Assembly: GCA_937992195.1 (NCBI GenBank)
Contig: CALKKV010000038.1
Coordinates: forward strand, 1 to 50,341
Direction of reading: 5' to 3'
Source of the DNA: an uncultured Gammaproteobacteria bacterium
Lineage (GTDB): Bacteria; Pseudomonadota; Gammaproteobacteria; Arenicellales; Poriferihabitantaceae
DNA: 50,341 nt
Part shown: positions 19,849 to 27,832 of the stretch, in pieces
How the letters are laid out: each line of letters starts with the position of its first letter
Position numbering within the stretch: the first letter of the stretch is position 1
Program-made: the position numbers and the translations under genes
Notes under the pieces: model-generated
What the model was told of the DNA's origin: nothing
What the model saw: the letters and a program-made list of their open reading frames with translations, nothing else
The model's database searches: none

Positions 19849-20823
19849 TTATTCTTCAGAGGCTGCCTTTTTCTTACGAACAACCTTTTTCTTACTGGCT
19901 TTTTTCTTGGTGACCTTCGTTGCCGCTTCTTCAGCAGGCTTAGCTTCTGCTTCTGCTTCTGCTTCAGCTTCAGCTTCTGCTGGTGCTTCTTCCTTAGCAG
20001 CTTTTTCTGCTGCAGGTGATTCTTCTACCGCAGTCGCTTCCTCTACTACCTCTTCAGTTTCGGCACTCGCGATCACTTCACCTTCTTCGTCCAGCTCGAC
20101 GTATTCATCTTTGCCGGCAGCTTTGGCAACAGGAGCCGCACGCGCTACGCGAGAATCCAGAATCGCATCAGCCGCGGCTTCCAAATACAGCGCAATCGCA
20201 CGTCCTGAATCATCGTTTCCAGGAATGACGTAATCAATCCCGTCCAGTGAGCAGTTGGTGTCTACCACTGCGACAACTGGAATGCCTAACTTCTTGGCTT
20301 CCGCCACCGCGATATATTCCTCTTCAACGTCGATCACAAACAATGCATCTGGCAAACCACCCATATCCTTGATTCCGGATAACGTTTTGTCCAGTTTGGC
20401 GCGCTCCCGCTCGAGAGTCAGCGCTTCTTTCTTACTCAAACGCTGGGTTGCACCAGAATCGATGCGTTGCTCAAGGTCCTTCAGCCGTGAAATAGAATTC
20501 TTTACGGTTTTGAAGTTGGTCAACATCCCACCTAACCAGCGGTAATCAACATAAGGACTGCCGCAGCGAATCGCATGCTCTCGCACTGGCTTGCTGGCCT
20601 GTCGCTTGGTACCAACAAACAGCACTTTTCCGCCTTGAGCGGCGACAGTTCCGAGATAATTCATTGCATCCTTCATCATCGGCAATGTCTTTTCGAGATT
20701 GATGATGTGGATCTTGTTGCGGTCACCGAAGATATACGGCGCCATTTTGGGGGACCAGTAACGGGTTTGGTGCCCGAAGTGCACACCAGCTTTCAGCAGC
20801 TGGCGCATATTTAAATCAGCCAT
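19849..20823 (-). CDS. rpsB: 30S ribosomal protein S2 with long C-terminal extension
   Basis: 324 residues, against about 241 in E. coli. Residues 1-~225 are an ordinary S2 ([74 protein letters not shown]). From about residue 240 there is an acidic, alanine/glutamate-rich tail that includes an [12 protein letters not shown] run encoded by near-identical GCT/GCA-TCT-type hexamers, then a strongly basic end ([15 protein letters not shown]). The tail is low complexity and likely disordered. The frame is uninterrupted, so I take the extension as real. Confidence 0.96.
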   Translation of the reverse strand: MADLNMRQLLKAGVHFGHQTRYWSPKMAPYIFGDRNKIHIINLEKTLPMMKDAMNYLGTVAAQGGKVLFVGTKRQASKPVREHAIRCGSPYVDYRWLGGMLTNFKTVKNSISRLKDLEQRIDSGATQRLSKKEALTLERERAKLDKTLSGIKDMGGLPDALFVIDVEEEYIAVAEAKKLGIPVVAVVDTNCSLDGIDYVIPGNDDSGRAIALYLEAAADAILDSRVARAAPVAKAAGKDEYVELDEEGEVIASAETEEVVEEATAVEESPAAEKAAKEEAPAEAEAEAEAEAEAKPAEEAATKVTKKKASKKKVVRKKKAASEE

Positions 20824-20981
20824 TTCAATTCAATTTTTGTATGGGTTAGAGCCTCCACGGTTACTGTTTGCCGACCCCTGCCCGAAATTACCGGAACAAA
20901 GGCACCCGGGCAGACATAATCGCCGTGTGCGGAATACTACCCTCAGAACTTGTCTGCGGGCGCTTAGGGCGGCGGATTCTA
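20824..20981 (-). promoter_or_regulatory. rpsB promoter and structured 5' leader
   Basis: On the minus strand a -10 box TAGAAT is at 20976-20981, placing the transcript start near 20969 and giving a leader of about 145 nt. The leader contains a perfect 7-bp stem CTGCCCG/CGGGCAG (20878-20913) with a GC-rich internal loop. Gammaproteobacterial rpsB-tsf operons are known to be autoregulated by S2 binding to a conserved leader. The equivalence here is inferred from position and structure. The -35 region is T-rich and poorly matched. Confidence 0.45.
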
Positions 20982-21053
20982 CCTAAAAATGGTTGAAGAA
21001 AAAAGCGGAATTTGGGAGCATTAGGCGCCTTTTTACACGAGAGATCGCAAGAT

Positions 21054-21806
21054 ATGCCTGTCACAATCAAAACCGCCGATGAAATTGAGAAAATGCGGGT
21101 CGCTGGGCGCTTGGCATCGGAGGTCCTCGACATGATCGGTGAACACGTCCGTGCAGGCATCACCACTGATGAACTCAACACTATCTGCCACCAACATATT
21201 ACCGAAACTCAGGACGCGATCCCGGCCCCGCTCAACTACCGAGGATTCCCTAAATCCATCTGCACTTCGGTTAATAATGTCATTTGTCACGGTATTCCTT
21301 CGGATAAGAAGCTGAAAGATGGGGACATTATTAATATTGATATTACGGTCATCAAAGACGCATTTCACGGCGACACCAGCCGAATGTTCTATGTGGGAGA
21401 ACCCTCTATTCGGGCAAAGCGGCTGGTAACCATTACCAAGGAGTGCATGAATATGGGAATCGAGATGGTGAAACCCGGTGTTCGACTAGGTGATATTGGG
21501 CATGCGATTCAACAGCATGCTGAGTCCAACGGCTTTTCTGTAGTGAGAGAGTATTGCGGGCATGGTATCGGCAGGGTTTTTCACGAAGAGCCGCAGGTGC
21601 TGCATTACGGCAAGCCCAACACTGGAATGGTGTTGGAAAAAGGAATGACCTTTACGATCGAACCGATGCTCAACGCCGGAAAGCGGGAAACCCGCCTTAT
21701 GCCAGATCAATGGACAGTGGTCACGAAAGATCGCAGCTTGTCTGCACAATGGGAACACACCATACTCGTTACGGACGACAGTCACGAAGTTTTAACCGTT
21801 TCTTAA
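21054..21806 (+). CDS. map: type I methionine aminopeptidase
   Basis: 250 residues from the ATG at 21054 (MPVTIKTADEIEKMRVAG). A longer frame uses a TTG 42 bp upstream and is unlikely. It removes the initiator methionine from nascent proteins. The dinuclear-metal ligands are visible in NIDITVIKDAFHGDTSR (two Asp), YCGHGIGRVFHEEP (His), FTIEPML (Glu) and WEHTILVT (Glu). It is divergent from rpsB and followed on the same strand by glnD, the usual gammaproteobacterial order. Confidence 0.97.
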   Translation: MPVTIKTADEIEKMRVAGRLASEVLDMIGEHVRAGITTDELNTICHQHITETQDAIPAPLNYRGFPKSICTSVNNVICHGIPSDKKLKDGDIINIDITVIKDAFHGDTSRMFYVGEPSIRAKRLVTITKECMNMGIEMVKPGVRLGDIGHAIQQHAESNGFSVVREYCGHGIGRVFHEEPQVLHYGKPNTGMVLEKGMTFTIEPMLNAGKRETRLMPDQWTVVTKDRSLSAQWEHTILVTDDSHEVLTVS

Positions 21807-21865
21807 GCTATCAGTTTTCAGTTAAGGTGGCGGGCTTCACTTAGCCAGTCGAGGCACCCTATTTC

Positions 21866-24523
21866 ATGAGCCGAATATCCCGCAGTGATCTTTTAGACAA
21901 CAGCCTGTTAGTTTCTCCAACCGAGGATATGCCGGCCGCGATTCAAAGCTGTCAAAATGCACTGTTTCACGCCAGAGGCGTATTGGCGGAATATCATCTG
22001 GAGTCAGGCAGCTCGGCTGCATTGGTTAAAAACAACAGCTGGATAGTCGATCAGATTGTGCTGTTCGCCTGGCGCGATTTTAAAAAACACGCAGGCGATA
22101 AAATTCAGCTGGACCTTATCGCAGCGGGCGGATATGGACGCAATGAATTAAATCTCCATTCCGACGTTGATCTTCTAATACTCAGTCACAGCTCGCTGGC
22201 TCGTGGCTCGAAAGAAGCACTGGCATTCGTTGAAACATTCATTCAATTTTGCTGGGATATTGGTCTGAAAGTTGGTCATAGCATTCGGGATTTAAAGCAG
22301 TGTATCGATATCGCTAAAACCGATATTTCCGTCATCACCAACTTGATGGAAACCCGATTGCTTGATGGCGATGAAGCGCATTTTTTAACGTTACAGGAAA
22401 AACTACGCAACAGTCGAGTCTGGCCTGCTGGCAAATACTTTAAGTTCAAACTACAGGAGCAAGAAGCCCGGCATATCCATTTCGGTGACACCGCCTACAA
22501 CCTCGAACCTAATATTAAAGAGAGTAAAGGCGGTTTGCGCGACCTGCACATGATCAGCTGGGTTGCGAATCGTTATTTCGGCACCAGCGATTTACAGGAA
22601 CTTGTAGAGCATCAGTTTCTGAGGCAATCCGAATACCGTGCACTAATCAAACACCGGGATTTCTTATGGAAGCTTCGCAATGGTTTGCATCTTCTCGCAG
22701 GACGTTGTGAAGATCGACTTTTGTTCGATTACCAAAACGATTTAGCTCTACAGCTTGGGTATAAGCAAGGCGAGAATCATCTGGCAGTTGAAAAGATGAT
22801 GAAGGATTACTATCGCACTGCAAAAGAAATGCAACTGTTAAATGAGCTCTTGCTGCAGCACTTTAGTGAAGCCATCTTAAGCCCAAACAAAACCCGTATA
22901 AAACAGATTAACGCGCGTTTTCAGGCGGTGGGGAACTTCATTGAGGCGGTGAGTGAAACCACTTTCCAGGATAATCCTGGCGCTATGCTTGAGATATTTC
23001 TTCTTATGCAAAAGCGCCCTGCACTGTCCGGGGTTCGTGCAGAAACAATCCGCCAGCTGCGCTCGAATCTAAAATTAATCGATGATGCGTATCGTGCTGA
23101 TCCAGCGAACAGAAAATGTTTTCTGGAAATGTTCAAACATCAAACCGGATTAACCCATGCGCTGCGCAGGATGAGTTCTTATGGCGTGTTAGGCGCATTT
23201 TTTCCGGAGTTCGGTCGTGTGGTTGGGCAAATGCAGCACGATTTGTTTCACGTCTACACCGTCGATGCCCATTCCTTGTTTGTGGTGCGGAATTTACGCC
23301 GGCTGGGAATGCCGGAACATCGCAATGAGTTCCCAGAACTCAGCAAACTACTCTCGCAACAAAACAACCGTGAGCGCCTGTATTTGGCCGCACTGTGTCA
23401 CGATATCGGCAAAGGTAGCGGCAAAGATCACTCCGAAGTAGGAGAAGAAATCGCTTTGGAATTTTGCACCAAGCTTGGCCTCAGCGAATACGACGCAAGC
23501 TTTGCTGCGTGGCTTGTCCGACAACACTTAATGATGTCGTGGACTGCACAGCGGGAAGATATTACAGACCCAAGGGTCATTGACAGATTTGCAGAAATCG
23601 TTGGCGACCAGGAACATCTGGATAACCTCTACCTACTCACCTTTGCCGATATTCGCGGCACCAGCCCGAAGGTATGGAGTGAATGGAAAGGCAAGCTATT
23701 ATCCAATCTTTATATGGCGACCTCGCGCCGCCTGCGAACCGGCCTTAGCGGCGCACTTGCGGTAACCGAACGAATCGAAGCGCGCAAACAGGCCATTCGC
23801 AAGTTGGTGCCGCGACGTGTATCCGAAGTTGATTTGGATCAGCTTTGGTCGCAACTTGGCGAGGAATATTTTCTACGAAACGGTCCCGACTCCAGCGCAT
23901 GGCATGCCGATGTAATTGCTTCCGCCGGGGTACTCGACCTACCTCTGGTCAGTGCGCGCCCGAGAAAAGATATCGGCGCACATCAAATTTTAGTTCTTGC
24001 TCCTGATCAGGTGGAATTACTACCCCGTATCACTGGCGGTCTTGATCGATTGCATCTCAATATTCTTGATGCGCGAATGCACTCAACTAAGTCTGGTTTA
24101 TCCCTGCTTATTTTTGTTGCAGTGGATCCAAGGGGCACAACCCATGATAAAAAATGGCTGCAGCAAACCGCACAGCAGTTGCGCCAGGTATTGCTATCGG
24201 AATCAGCAGAGATAGAGCCTGCAGATCGAATGGTATCTCGGGCGCTCAAACAGTTTCGTGTAAAAACTACCGTCACCTTCAATGACGCGGTTTCTGAGGA
24301 GTACACCGTAATGGAAATCGTTTCGCAGGATCGCCCGGGGCTTCTATATCAAGTCGCCAAAGCCTTGCTTGAATGCAAAGTAAAGCTGCTCTCGGCAAAA
24401 GTATCCACAGTTGGAGAACGCGCGGAAGATACATTTTTCATCACCGATCGCGATGGTTTACCCGTTAACACTGAAGAACAACGAAGTTGTTTGGTAGAGC
24501 GCTTAATAGCGTATCTCGACTAA
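21866..24523 (+). CDS. glnD: bifunctional uridylyltransferase/uridylyl-removing enzyme (PII sensor)
   Basis: 885 residues (E. coli GlnD 890). It senses glutamine and adds or removes UMP from PII proteins. The nucleotidyltransferase motif is GGYGRNELNLHSDVDLLIL at residues 88-106. The HD hydrolase motif LCHDIGKGSGKDHSE is near 510. Two C-terminal ACT domains start around residue 705 (HQILVLAPDQVELLPRITGG) and 815 (MEIVSQDRPGLLYQVAKALL). The ATG at 21866 is preceded by GAGG at an 11-bp spacing. dapD, common after glnD, is absent; the AmgK-like kinase follows instead. Confidence 0.97.
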   Translation: MSRISRSDLLDNSLLVSPTEDMPAAIQSCQNALFHARGVLAEYHLESGSSAALVKNNSWIVDQIVLFAWRDFKKHAGDKIQLDLIAAGGYGRNELNLHSDVDLLILSHSSLARGSKEALAFVETFIQFCWDIGLKVGHSIRDLKQCIDIAKTDISVITNLMETRLLDGDEAHFLTLQEKLRNSRVWPAGKYFKFKLQEQEARHIHFGDTAYNLEPNIKESKGGLRDLHMISWVANRYFGTSDLQELVEHQFLRQSEYRALIKHRDFLWKLRNGLHLLAGRCEDRLLFDYQNDLALQLGYKQGENHLAVEKMMKDYYRTAKEMQLLNELLLQHFSEAILSPNKTRIKQINARFQAVGNFIEAVSETTFQDNPGAMLEIFLLMQKRPALSGVRAETIRQLRSNLKLIDDAYRADPANRKCFLEMFKHQTGLTHALRRMSSYGVLGAFFPEFGRVVGQMQHDLFHVYTVDAHSLFVVRNLRRLGMPEHRNEFPELSKLLSQQNNRERLYLAALCHDIGKGSGKDHSEVGEEIALEFCTKLGLSEYDASFAAWLVRQHLMMSWTAQREDITDPRVIDRFAEIVGDQEHLDNLYLLTFADIRGTSPKVWSEWKGKLLSNLYMATSRRLRTGLSGALAVTERIEARKQAIRKLVPRRVSEVDLDQLWSQLGEEYFLRNGPDSSAWHADVIASAGVLDLPLVSARPRKDIGAHQILVLAPDQVELLPRITGGLDRLHLNILDARMHSTKSGLSLLIFVAVDPRGTTHDKKWLQQTAQQLRQVLLSESAEIEPADRMVSRALKQFRVKTTVTFNDAVSEEYTVMEIVSQDRPGLLYQVAKALLECKVKLLSAKVSTVGERAEDTFFITDRDGLPVNTEEQRSCLVERLIAYLD

Positions 24524-24531
24524 CCATTTTT

Positions 24532-25554
24532 ATGCAGAACAGAGAACACGCGCGCGTTCATTTCTTGAAAGAACTAGGTTACGAAAACGTTGCGCTAGAG
24601 GCCCTCGTCCCCGATGCATCCAACCGCTGTTACTTTCGGCTGAAAAATATTGAGCCGCCGCTCATAATGATGGACGCGCCGCCAGAAACTGAAAACGCCG
24701 AACAGTTTATTGAAGTTACTAATCTGCTCACGCAACTTGGCGCACGGGCACCCGTTCTGCATGGATACGATTTAGACGATGGATTGGTCCTGCTGGAAGA
24801 CTTGGGGAATGCAACCTTCACACATCTACTGGCACAGAATGCCAGTGAGCCGGATTTATACCAAACAGCAACAGACGCCTTGATCGATCTTCAACGTGCG
24901 TCAATCGAATCAATATCAGCGATTGAGCTACCTGCATATGATCTTAACCTCTGTACAAGTGAAGCAGCTTTATTTTGTGACTGGTATCTGCCTGCGGTGT
25001 TAGGAAGATTGCTGAAAGACGATGAAAAAAAAGGATTTGTCGTTGTGTTAAGTACATTGTTTAACAAAATCCCTTCTGCAGATACCGTCTTCGTACACAG
25101 AGATTTTCATGTTGACAACCTGTTGCTAGTCGAAAACCAGTGCGCCTTACTCGACTATCAGGACGCTGTACTCGGTCCAGCAACATATGATCTCGTCTCT
25201 CTACTCGAAGACGCGCGCAGAGATATTGATCCGGATGTTAAACAAAAGATGTGGATTCATTGGTTAAGCCGCCACAACCTGAGCCCGGAAAATACAGAGC
25301 TGGCTTTTCATTTCTGGGGTGCGCAGCGACACTGCAAAGTCGCCGGCATTTTTGTCAGGCTATGGCTTCGAGATGGCAAACCTGTTTATCTGGAGCATTT
25401 AAATCGAGTCCTTGATCTGCTCGCTCAAAGTGTTTCTCATAGCGAGATGCAACCTTTAGCTGATTGGCTCTCGTCACTAATGCCGTCTATCAAACATGTT
25501 CCATTCGCCAGAGAAGAATCTGATTTAAGGGGACTATTAGGGATTACCGAATAG
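24532..25554 (+). CDS. amgK: AmgK-like anomeric sugar (MurNAc/GlcNAc) kinase
   Basis: 340 residues from the ATG at 24532, 8 bp after the glnD stop. It has the APH/choline-kinase fold: the N-lobe begins with the AmgK-like PDASNRCYFRLK and LIMMDAPPETENAEQFIEV, then VLLEDLGNATF. The catalytic loop VHRDFHVDNLL is near residue 188 and the metal-binding segment LLDYQDAVLGPATYDLVSLL near 207. AmgK phosphorylates MurNAc at the anomeric position in the MurU cell-wall-recycling route of Pseudomonas. The usual partner murU does not follow here; it may be elsewhere. A different small-molecule kinase is possible, but the motifs fit AmgK best. Confidence 0.8.
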   Translation: MQNREHARVHFLKELGYENVALEALVPDASNRCYFRLKNIEPPLIMMDAPPETENAEQFIEVTNLLTQLGARAPVLHGYDLDDGLVLLEDLGNATFTHLLAQNASEPDLYQTATDALIDLQRASIESISAIELPAYDLNLCTSEAALFCDWYLPAVLGRLLKDDEKKGFVVVLSTLFNKIPSADTVFVHRDFHVDNLLLVENQCALLDYQDAVLGPATYDLVSLLEDARRDIDPDVKQKMWIHWLSRHNLSPENTELAFHFWGAQRHCKVAGIFVRLWLRDGKPVYLEHLNRVLDLLAQSVSHSEMQPLADWLSSLMPSIKHVPFAREESDLRGLLGITE

Positions 25555-25571
25555 AGATTGCACGAAAATTG

Positions 25572-25900
25572 TCAAAGACCACCATCGATTAACGGTGTAA
25601 TGTTTTCTGCAACGTTTTTCAGTCTCACCCTACTCCCTGACAGCTTTCGATCAGAAAAACGTACTGTTGGTCTCGACACAGATATAACCGCGATCATCTC
25701 ACCACAAGATTTAAAAATTGGCACCGCGATACCGCGCATATCAAAATAGTGGTCTTCACCATCATAACACGACCCCTATTTTTGAGTTCAGCGAGACGCT
25801 CAAAATAATCTTTAGCCGAGGTAATGATTTTTGCGGTGATTTCTGGCCAACCTTTCTGGAGCGAAATACGCTTAAACACGGGTCGCGATTCGATTTCTGA
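25572..25900 (-). pseudogene. frameshifted C-terminal remnant of an IclR-family regulator
   Basis: Read on the minus strand, one frame gives PVFKRISLQKGWPEITAKII then KDYFERLAELKNRG. The neighbouring frame continues with CYDGEDHYFDMRGIAVPIFK, MIAVISVSRPTVRFSD and ends KNVAENITPLIDGGL*. Joined, this matches the C-terminal effector domain of IclR regulators (pattern ITs...YFxRLxEIxxRGYAYDxEEHxxGMRGIAVPI...G..iAaisvs.P). The shift falls near 25769-25772 and is explained by one missing base. The N-terminal HTH and the first half of the effector domain are absent, so the gene is dead. A TAG precedes it in frame, shared with the stop of the upstream ORF. Confidence 0.75.
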
Positions 25901-26191
25901 CTAATTAGCTTCTTTAAAGTTCTTTTCGATCTCTTTTGCAAGCCAAAATATTTCAGTCCGCAGCTCTGAAAATTTTTCTTTATTCTTTAAGTCCTGAGTG
26001 ATCGAAACCTCATTGAATGCTTTCTCGCCATCGTAAGCTGCAATCACTGTTTTAACGCCAAAATAGTCGGACGCCAGAAGATCATCTCTCGCCTCATTCA
26101 GCTGGTCCGACCAGTATGACTGCCCGTCTTTATCAAGTATGCGAATAATTTGACTAAGAGATGTTGATAACTGTACTGATTTTGGTCCCAT
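25901..26191 (-). CDS. hypothetical 96-residue protein
   Basis: The ATG at 26191 is preceded by GGGGAA at 6 bp; a longer start at 26218 has no ribosome-binding site. The protein is MGPKSVQLSTSLSQIIRILD... and looks like a folded, mostly helical small protein: a Trp-containing helix (GQSYWSDQLNEARDDLL), YFGVKTVIAAYDGEKAFNEV and a charged C-terminal helix (KFSELRTEIFWLAKEIEKNF). The overall pattern recalls small orphan proteins of the kind often annotated as DUFs or immunity-type proteins, but I do not recognise the family. It stands alone among remnants and non-coding DNA. Confidence 0.55.
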   Translation of the reverse strand: MGPKSVQLSTSLSQIIRILDKDGQSYWSDQLNEARDDLLASDYFGVKTVIAAYDGEKAFNEVSITQDLKNKEKFSELRTEIFWLAKEIEKNFKEAN

Positions 26192-26570
26192 TATAATTCC
26201 CCATTGAATAAACCCCATTTAATACAAAAACTGTTTCAGCTGCGTTTAACGCCCTATGGCGCACCGGTTCTTGGTTTTTATATGTTCCCCCAGAATGTTT
26301 CGGGCAACGCTAGCGCTCCTAATTCTAACAGATTTAATTTTGCTACGCTTAAGTTCATTCAAGGAAAACAGAACAACGATACTAGAGAATATCTATTTCA
26401 TGACTCCCTCGGATAGAATCTTAATTTTCAGAGAAGATACAGATTAAGCCCTATTTAACCTGATTCGGGATAAAGCATAAAAACCCGCTTAGCTTAAAGA
26501 CAGACGAGAGGAGAGTAGCTAGAGATCTGCCCTGATGCGCAGGGTCAGTAGTTTAAGTATTTTTATTGGA

Positions 26571-26881
26571 AATATTTCCTGAATAAGAAACAGCTGGCTT
26601 GAACCCCTCGTCCAAGCCAGCAAAACCTCCTGGCTCCGTGCTCCTCAAATCACCTCCGATCACTTGTCAACGCCCAATTTCCTTCTTTGGGTTCCATTTC
26701 AAGATGAATGCAGAGCAATATGTATTCACCCAATATCCGTATCTATTGACCCTCACTACGGGAGACAAAAAACCGCTTCTTACTTGTTTATTACCGGTTT
26801 TGATTGGTCCTCGCATTGTCTCAAATTGGCAACATAAATTATGTGAACTAGTTCACAAAACACCAAATACCAGGAAATATT
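26571..26881. repeat. 11-bp inverted repeats bounding a 311-bp segment
   Basis: AATATTTCCTG at 26571-26581 and its exact reverse complement CAGGAAATATT at 26871-26881. The segment between them encodes nothing recognisable and includes the 26593-26621 hairpin. The layout would suit a small non-autonomous element, but I see no flanking target-site duplication and only one copy in the window. Confidence 0.25.
26842..26857 (+). promoter_or_regulatory. CRP/Vfr-type operator
   Basis: TGTGAACTAGTTCACA is a perfect 16-bp palindrome that contains both half-sites of the CRP consensus TGTGA-N6-TCACA at the correct spacing, with AT-rich flanks. Its centre is 114 bp upstream of the start codon of the outer-membrane protein gene, so activation from a class I or II position with a leader of 50-75 nt is possible. 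A GntR- or TetR-type operator could also look like this. Confidence 0.55.
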
Positions 26882-26963
26882 CAGGTTAAGTTCATCGGAT
26901 TTAGGTAATTTGGGTCAGGCGTGGTCTCGTTGAATTCTTTCTACAATCTTTCAGGAGACAAAC

Positions 26964-27626
26964 ATGGTTTTTCATCCCCAGACCGACATAACGTCGAAGA
27001 AAACGGCTGCCCGGAGTAAAGTTCTTGCAGCTGCAAAGCGTGATCTGCCACCTCTCGGCATGATCTGGATCGCTATATTCTTTGCTGCGCTTTTTATCTT
27101 TACCACCAGCGTTGTTCTCGCAGATGATGATTCCGGATGGTATTTCGGCGCCAGTGGAAATCGATTAAGCGCTGATTTTGAAGATGTCGACGACGTCAAT
27201 TTTTCGGAAAGCGATACCGCATTGGGCTTACAAATTGGATACATGTTTACCAATTTGATCGGGCTGGAAGCGGGATATATCGACCTTGGAGATTACTCAG
27301 CACCCGGCGACAATCCTGGCAACGCGCTACAACTTGATGCCGATGCTTTTAGCGCTGCTTTGGTTCTCAATTTCAGCGTGATCGATCAACTGGATATTTA
27401 TGTCAAAGGTGGCGCATTTTTGGTGCGCGCGGAGTCCGATTCAACCGTGGCTTCTGAAACCTTTCGCGTAGACGACGACAGTGTCGAACCGTTTGGCGCA
27501 TTTGGTTTGAAAGCCGATCTGGGTGCCTGGAATATCTTTGGTGAGATTTCCAAAGTGGATACAAGCGTCCGTGATTTGTCGATAGATATTTTTTCTTTAG
27601 GAGTGCGTTATGAACTCGGATACTAA
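26964..27626 (+). CDS. outer-membrane beta-barrel protein
   Basis: 220 residues; ATG with AGGAG 8 bp upstream. The N-terminal ~32 residues are polar and basic (HPQTDITSKKTAARSKVLAA), followed by a hydrophobic segment IWIAIFFAALFIFTTSVVLA and an ADDD start of the mature chain: an unusually long signal sequence. The rest alternates as in eight-stranded OmpA/OmpW-like barrels (GWYFGASGNRLSADFEDV, ALGLQIGYMFTNLIGLEAGY, DIYVKGGAFLVRAESDS, FGAFGLKADLGAWNIFGEIS) and ends in the outer-membrane signature SLGVRYELGY with a terminal aromatic residue. Ligand or role unknown. Possibly CRP-regulated. Confidence 0.75.
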   Translation: MVFHPQTDITSKKTAARSKVLAAAKRDLPPLGMIWIAIFFAALFIFTTSVVLADDDSGWYFGASGNRLSADFEDVDDVNFSESDTALGLQIGYMFTNLIGLEAGYIDLGDYSAPGDNPGNALQLDADAFSAALVLNFSVIDQLDIYVKGGAFLVRAESDSTVASETFRVDDDSVEPFGAFGLKADLGAWNIFGEISKVDTSVRDLSIDIFSLGVRYELGY

Positions 27627-27750
27627 ACAAAAATATTACGCATGGATTAAAGGCAATCAATTGCAAACGGTGCCGCTTCCACCGTTTGATCCCCAACGTT
27701 ACCTGCCTAATCCCGAGCCTGAATACGAACCTGGCCGCGCGACTTATTAG
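27610..27750 (+). CDS. small 46-residue protein overlapping the barrel gene
   Basis: The ATG at 27610 lies in the 3' end of the barrel gene in another frame (17-bp overlap). It is preceded by a good Shine-Dalgarno sequence, AGGAG at 7 bp, which is itself inside the barrel coding sequence. The peptide starts MNSDTKQKYYAWIKGNQLQ and continues VPLPPFDPQRYLPNPEPEYE: soluble, proline- and tyrosine-rich, no signal peptide or membrane segment. Spacing and coupling argue for real translation. I do not recognise the family. A hairpin (27665-27687) lies in its coding sequence and another spans its stop codon. Confidence 0.5.
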   Translation: MNSDTKQKYYAWIKGNQLQTVPLPPFDPQRYLPNPEPEYEPGRATY

Positions 27751-27769
27751 TAGGTAGGATTCGTATTCA
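27720..27769 (+). terminator. long-armed hairpin spanning the end of the small ORF
   Basis: TGAATACGAA (27720-27729) is perfectly complementary to TTCGTATTCA (27760-27769), closing a 30-nt loop that includes the stop codon of the 46-codon ORF. No T-run follows, so it is not a classical intrinsic terminator; it may stabilise the mRNA 3' end or separate this transcript from the convergent cobS. Confidence 0.35.
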
Positions 27770-27832
27770 TATCCGTTTGGCGTGCGGAACGGAGATTTAA
27801 CCACCGCGCGCCAAACTGGGCCGATTCAGTAT

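Larger units (their letters stand above)
26192..26963. other. long non-coding tract upstream of the outer-membrane protein gene
   Basis: About 770 bp of AT-rich sequence with no convincing gene. Short open frames occur but lack ribosome-binding sites and protein-like composition. It contains, from left to right, a palindrome GGAAATATTTCC (26568-26579), an 11-bp inverted repeat pair (26571-26581 and 26871-26881), a 9-bp-stem hairpin GCTGGCTTG/CAAGCCAGC (26593-26621) and a CRP-type site (26842-26857). Together with the IclR remnant this looks like a decayed accessory region. Confidence 0.6.

Noticed and set aside
19930..19990. Hexamer repeats as a CRISPR or other array
   Set aside because: They are in-frame Ala/Glu codons within rpsB, with no spacer structure.
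26256..26447. 63-codon plus-strand ORF upstream of the barrel gene
   Set aside because: ATG present but no Shine-Dalgarno sequence; composition looks random and it overlaps other short frames.
26530..26544. CCCTG/CAGGG hairpin as a terminator
   Set aside because: Only five base pairs and the T-rich stretch begins too far downstream.
26599..26889. 96-codon plus-strand ORF across the inverted-repeat segment
   Set aside because: No ribosome-binding site, no family resemblance, and it covers the CRP-type palindrome; likely chance.
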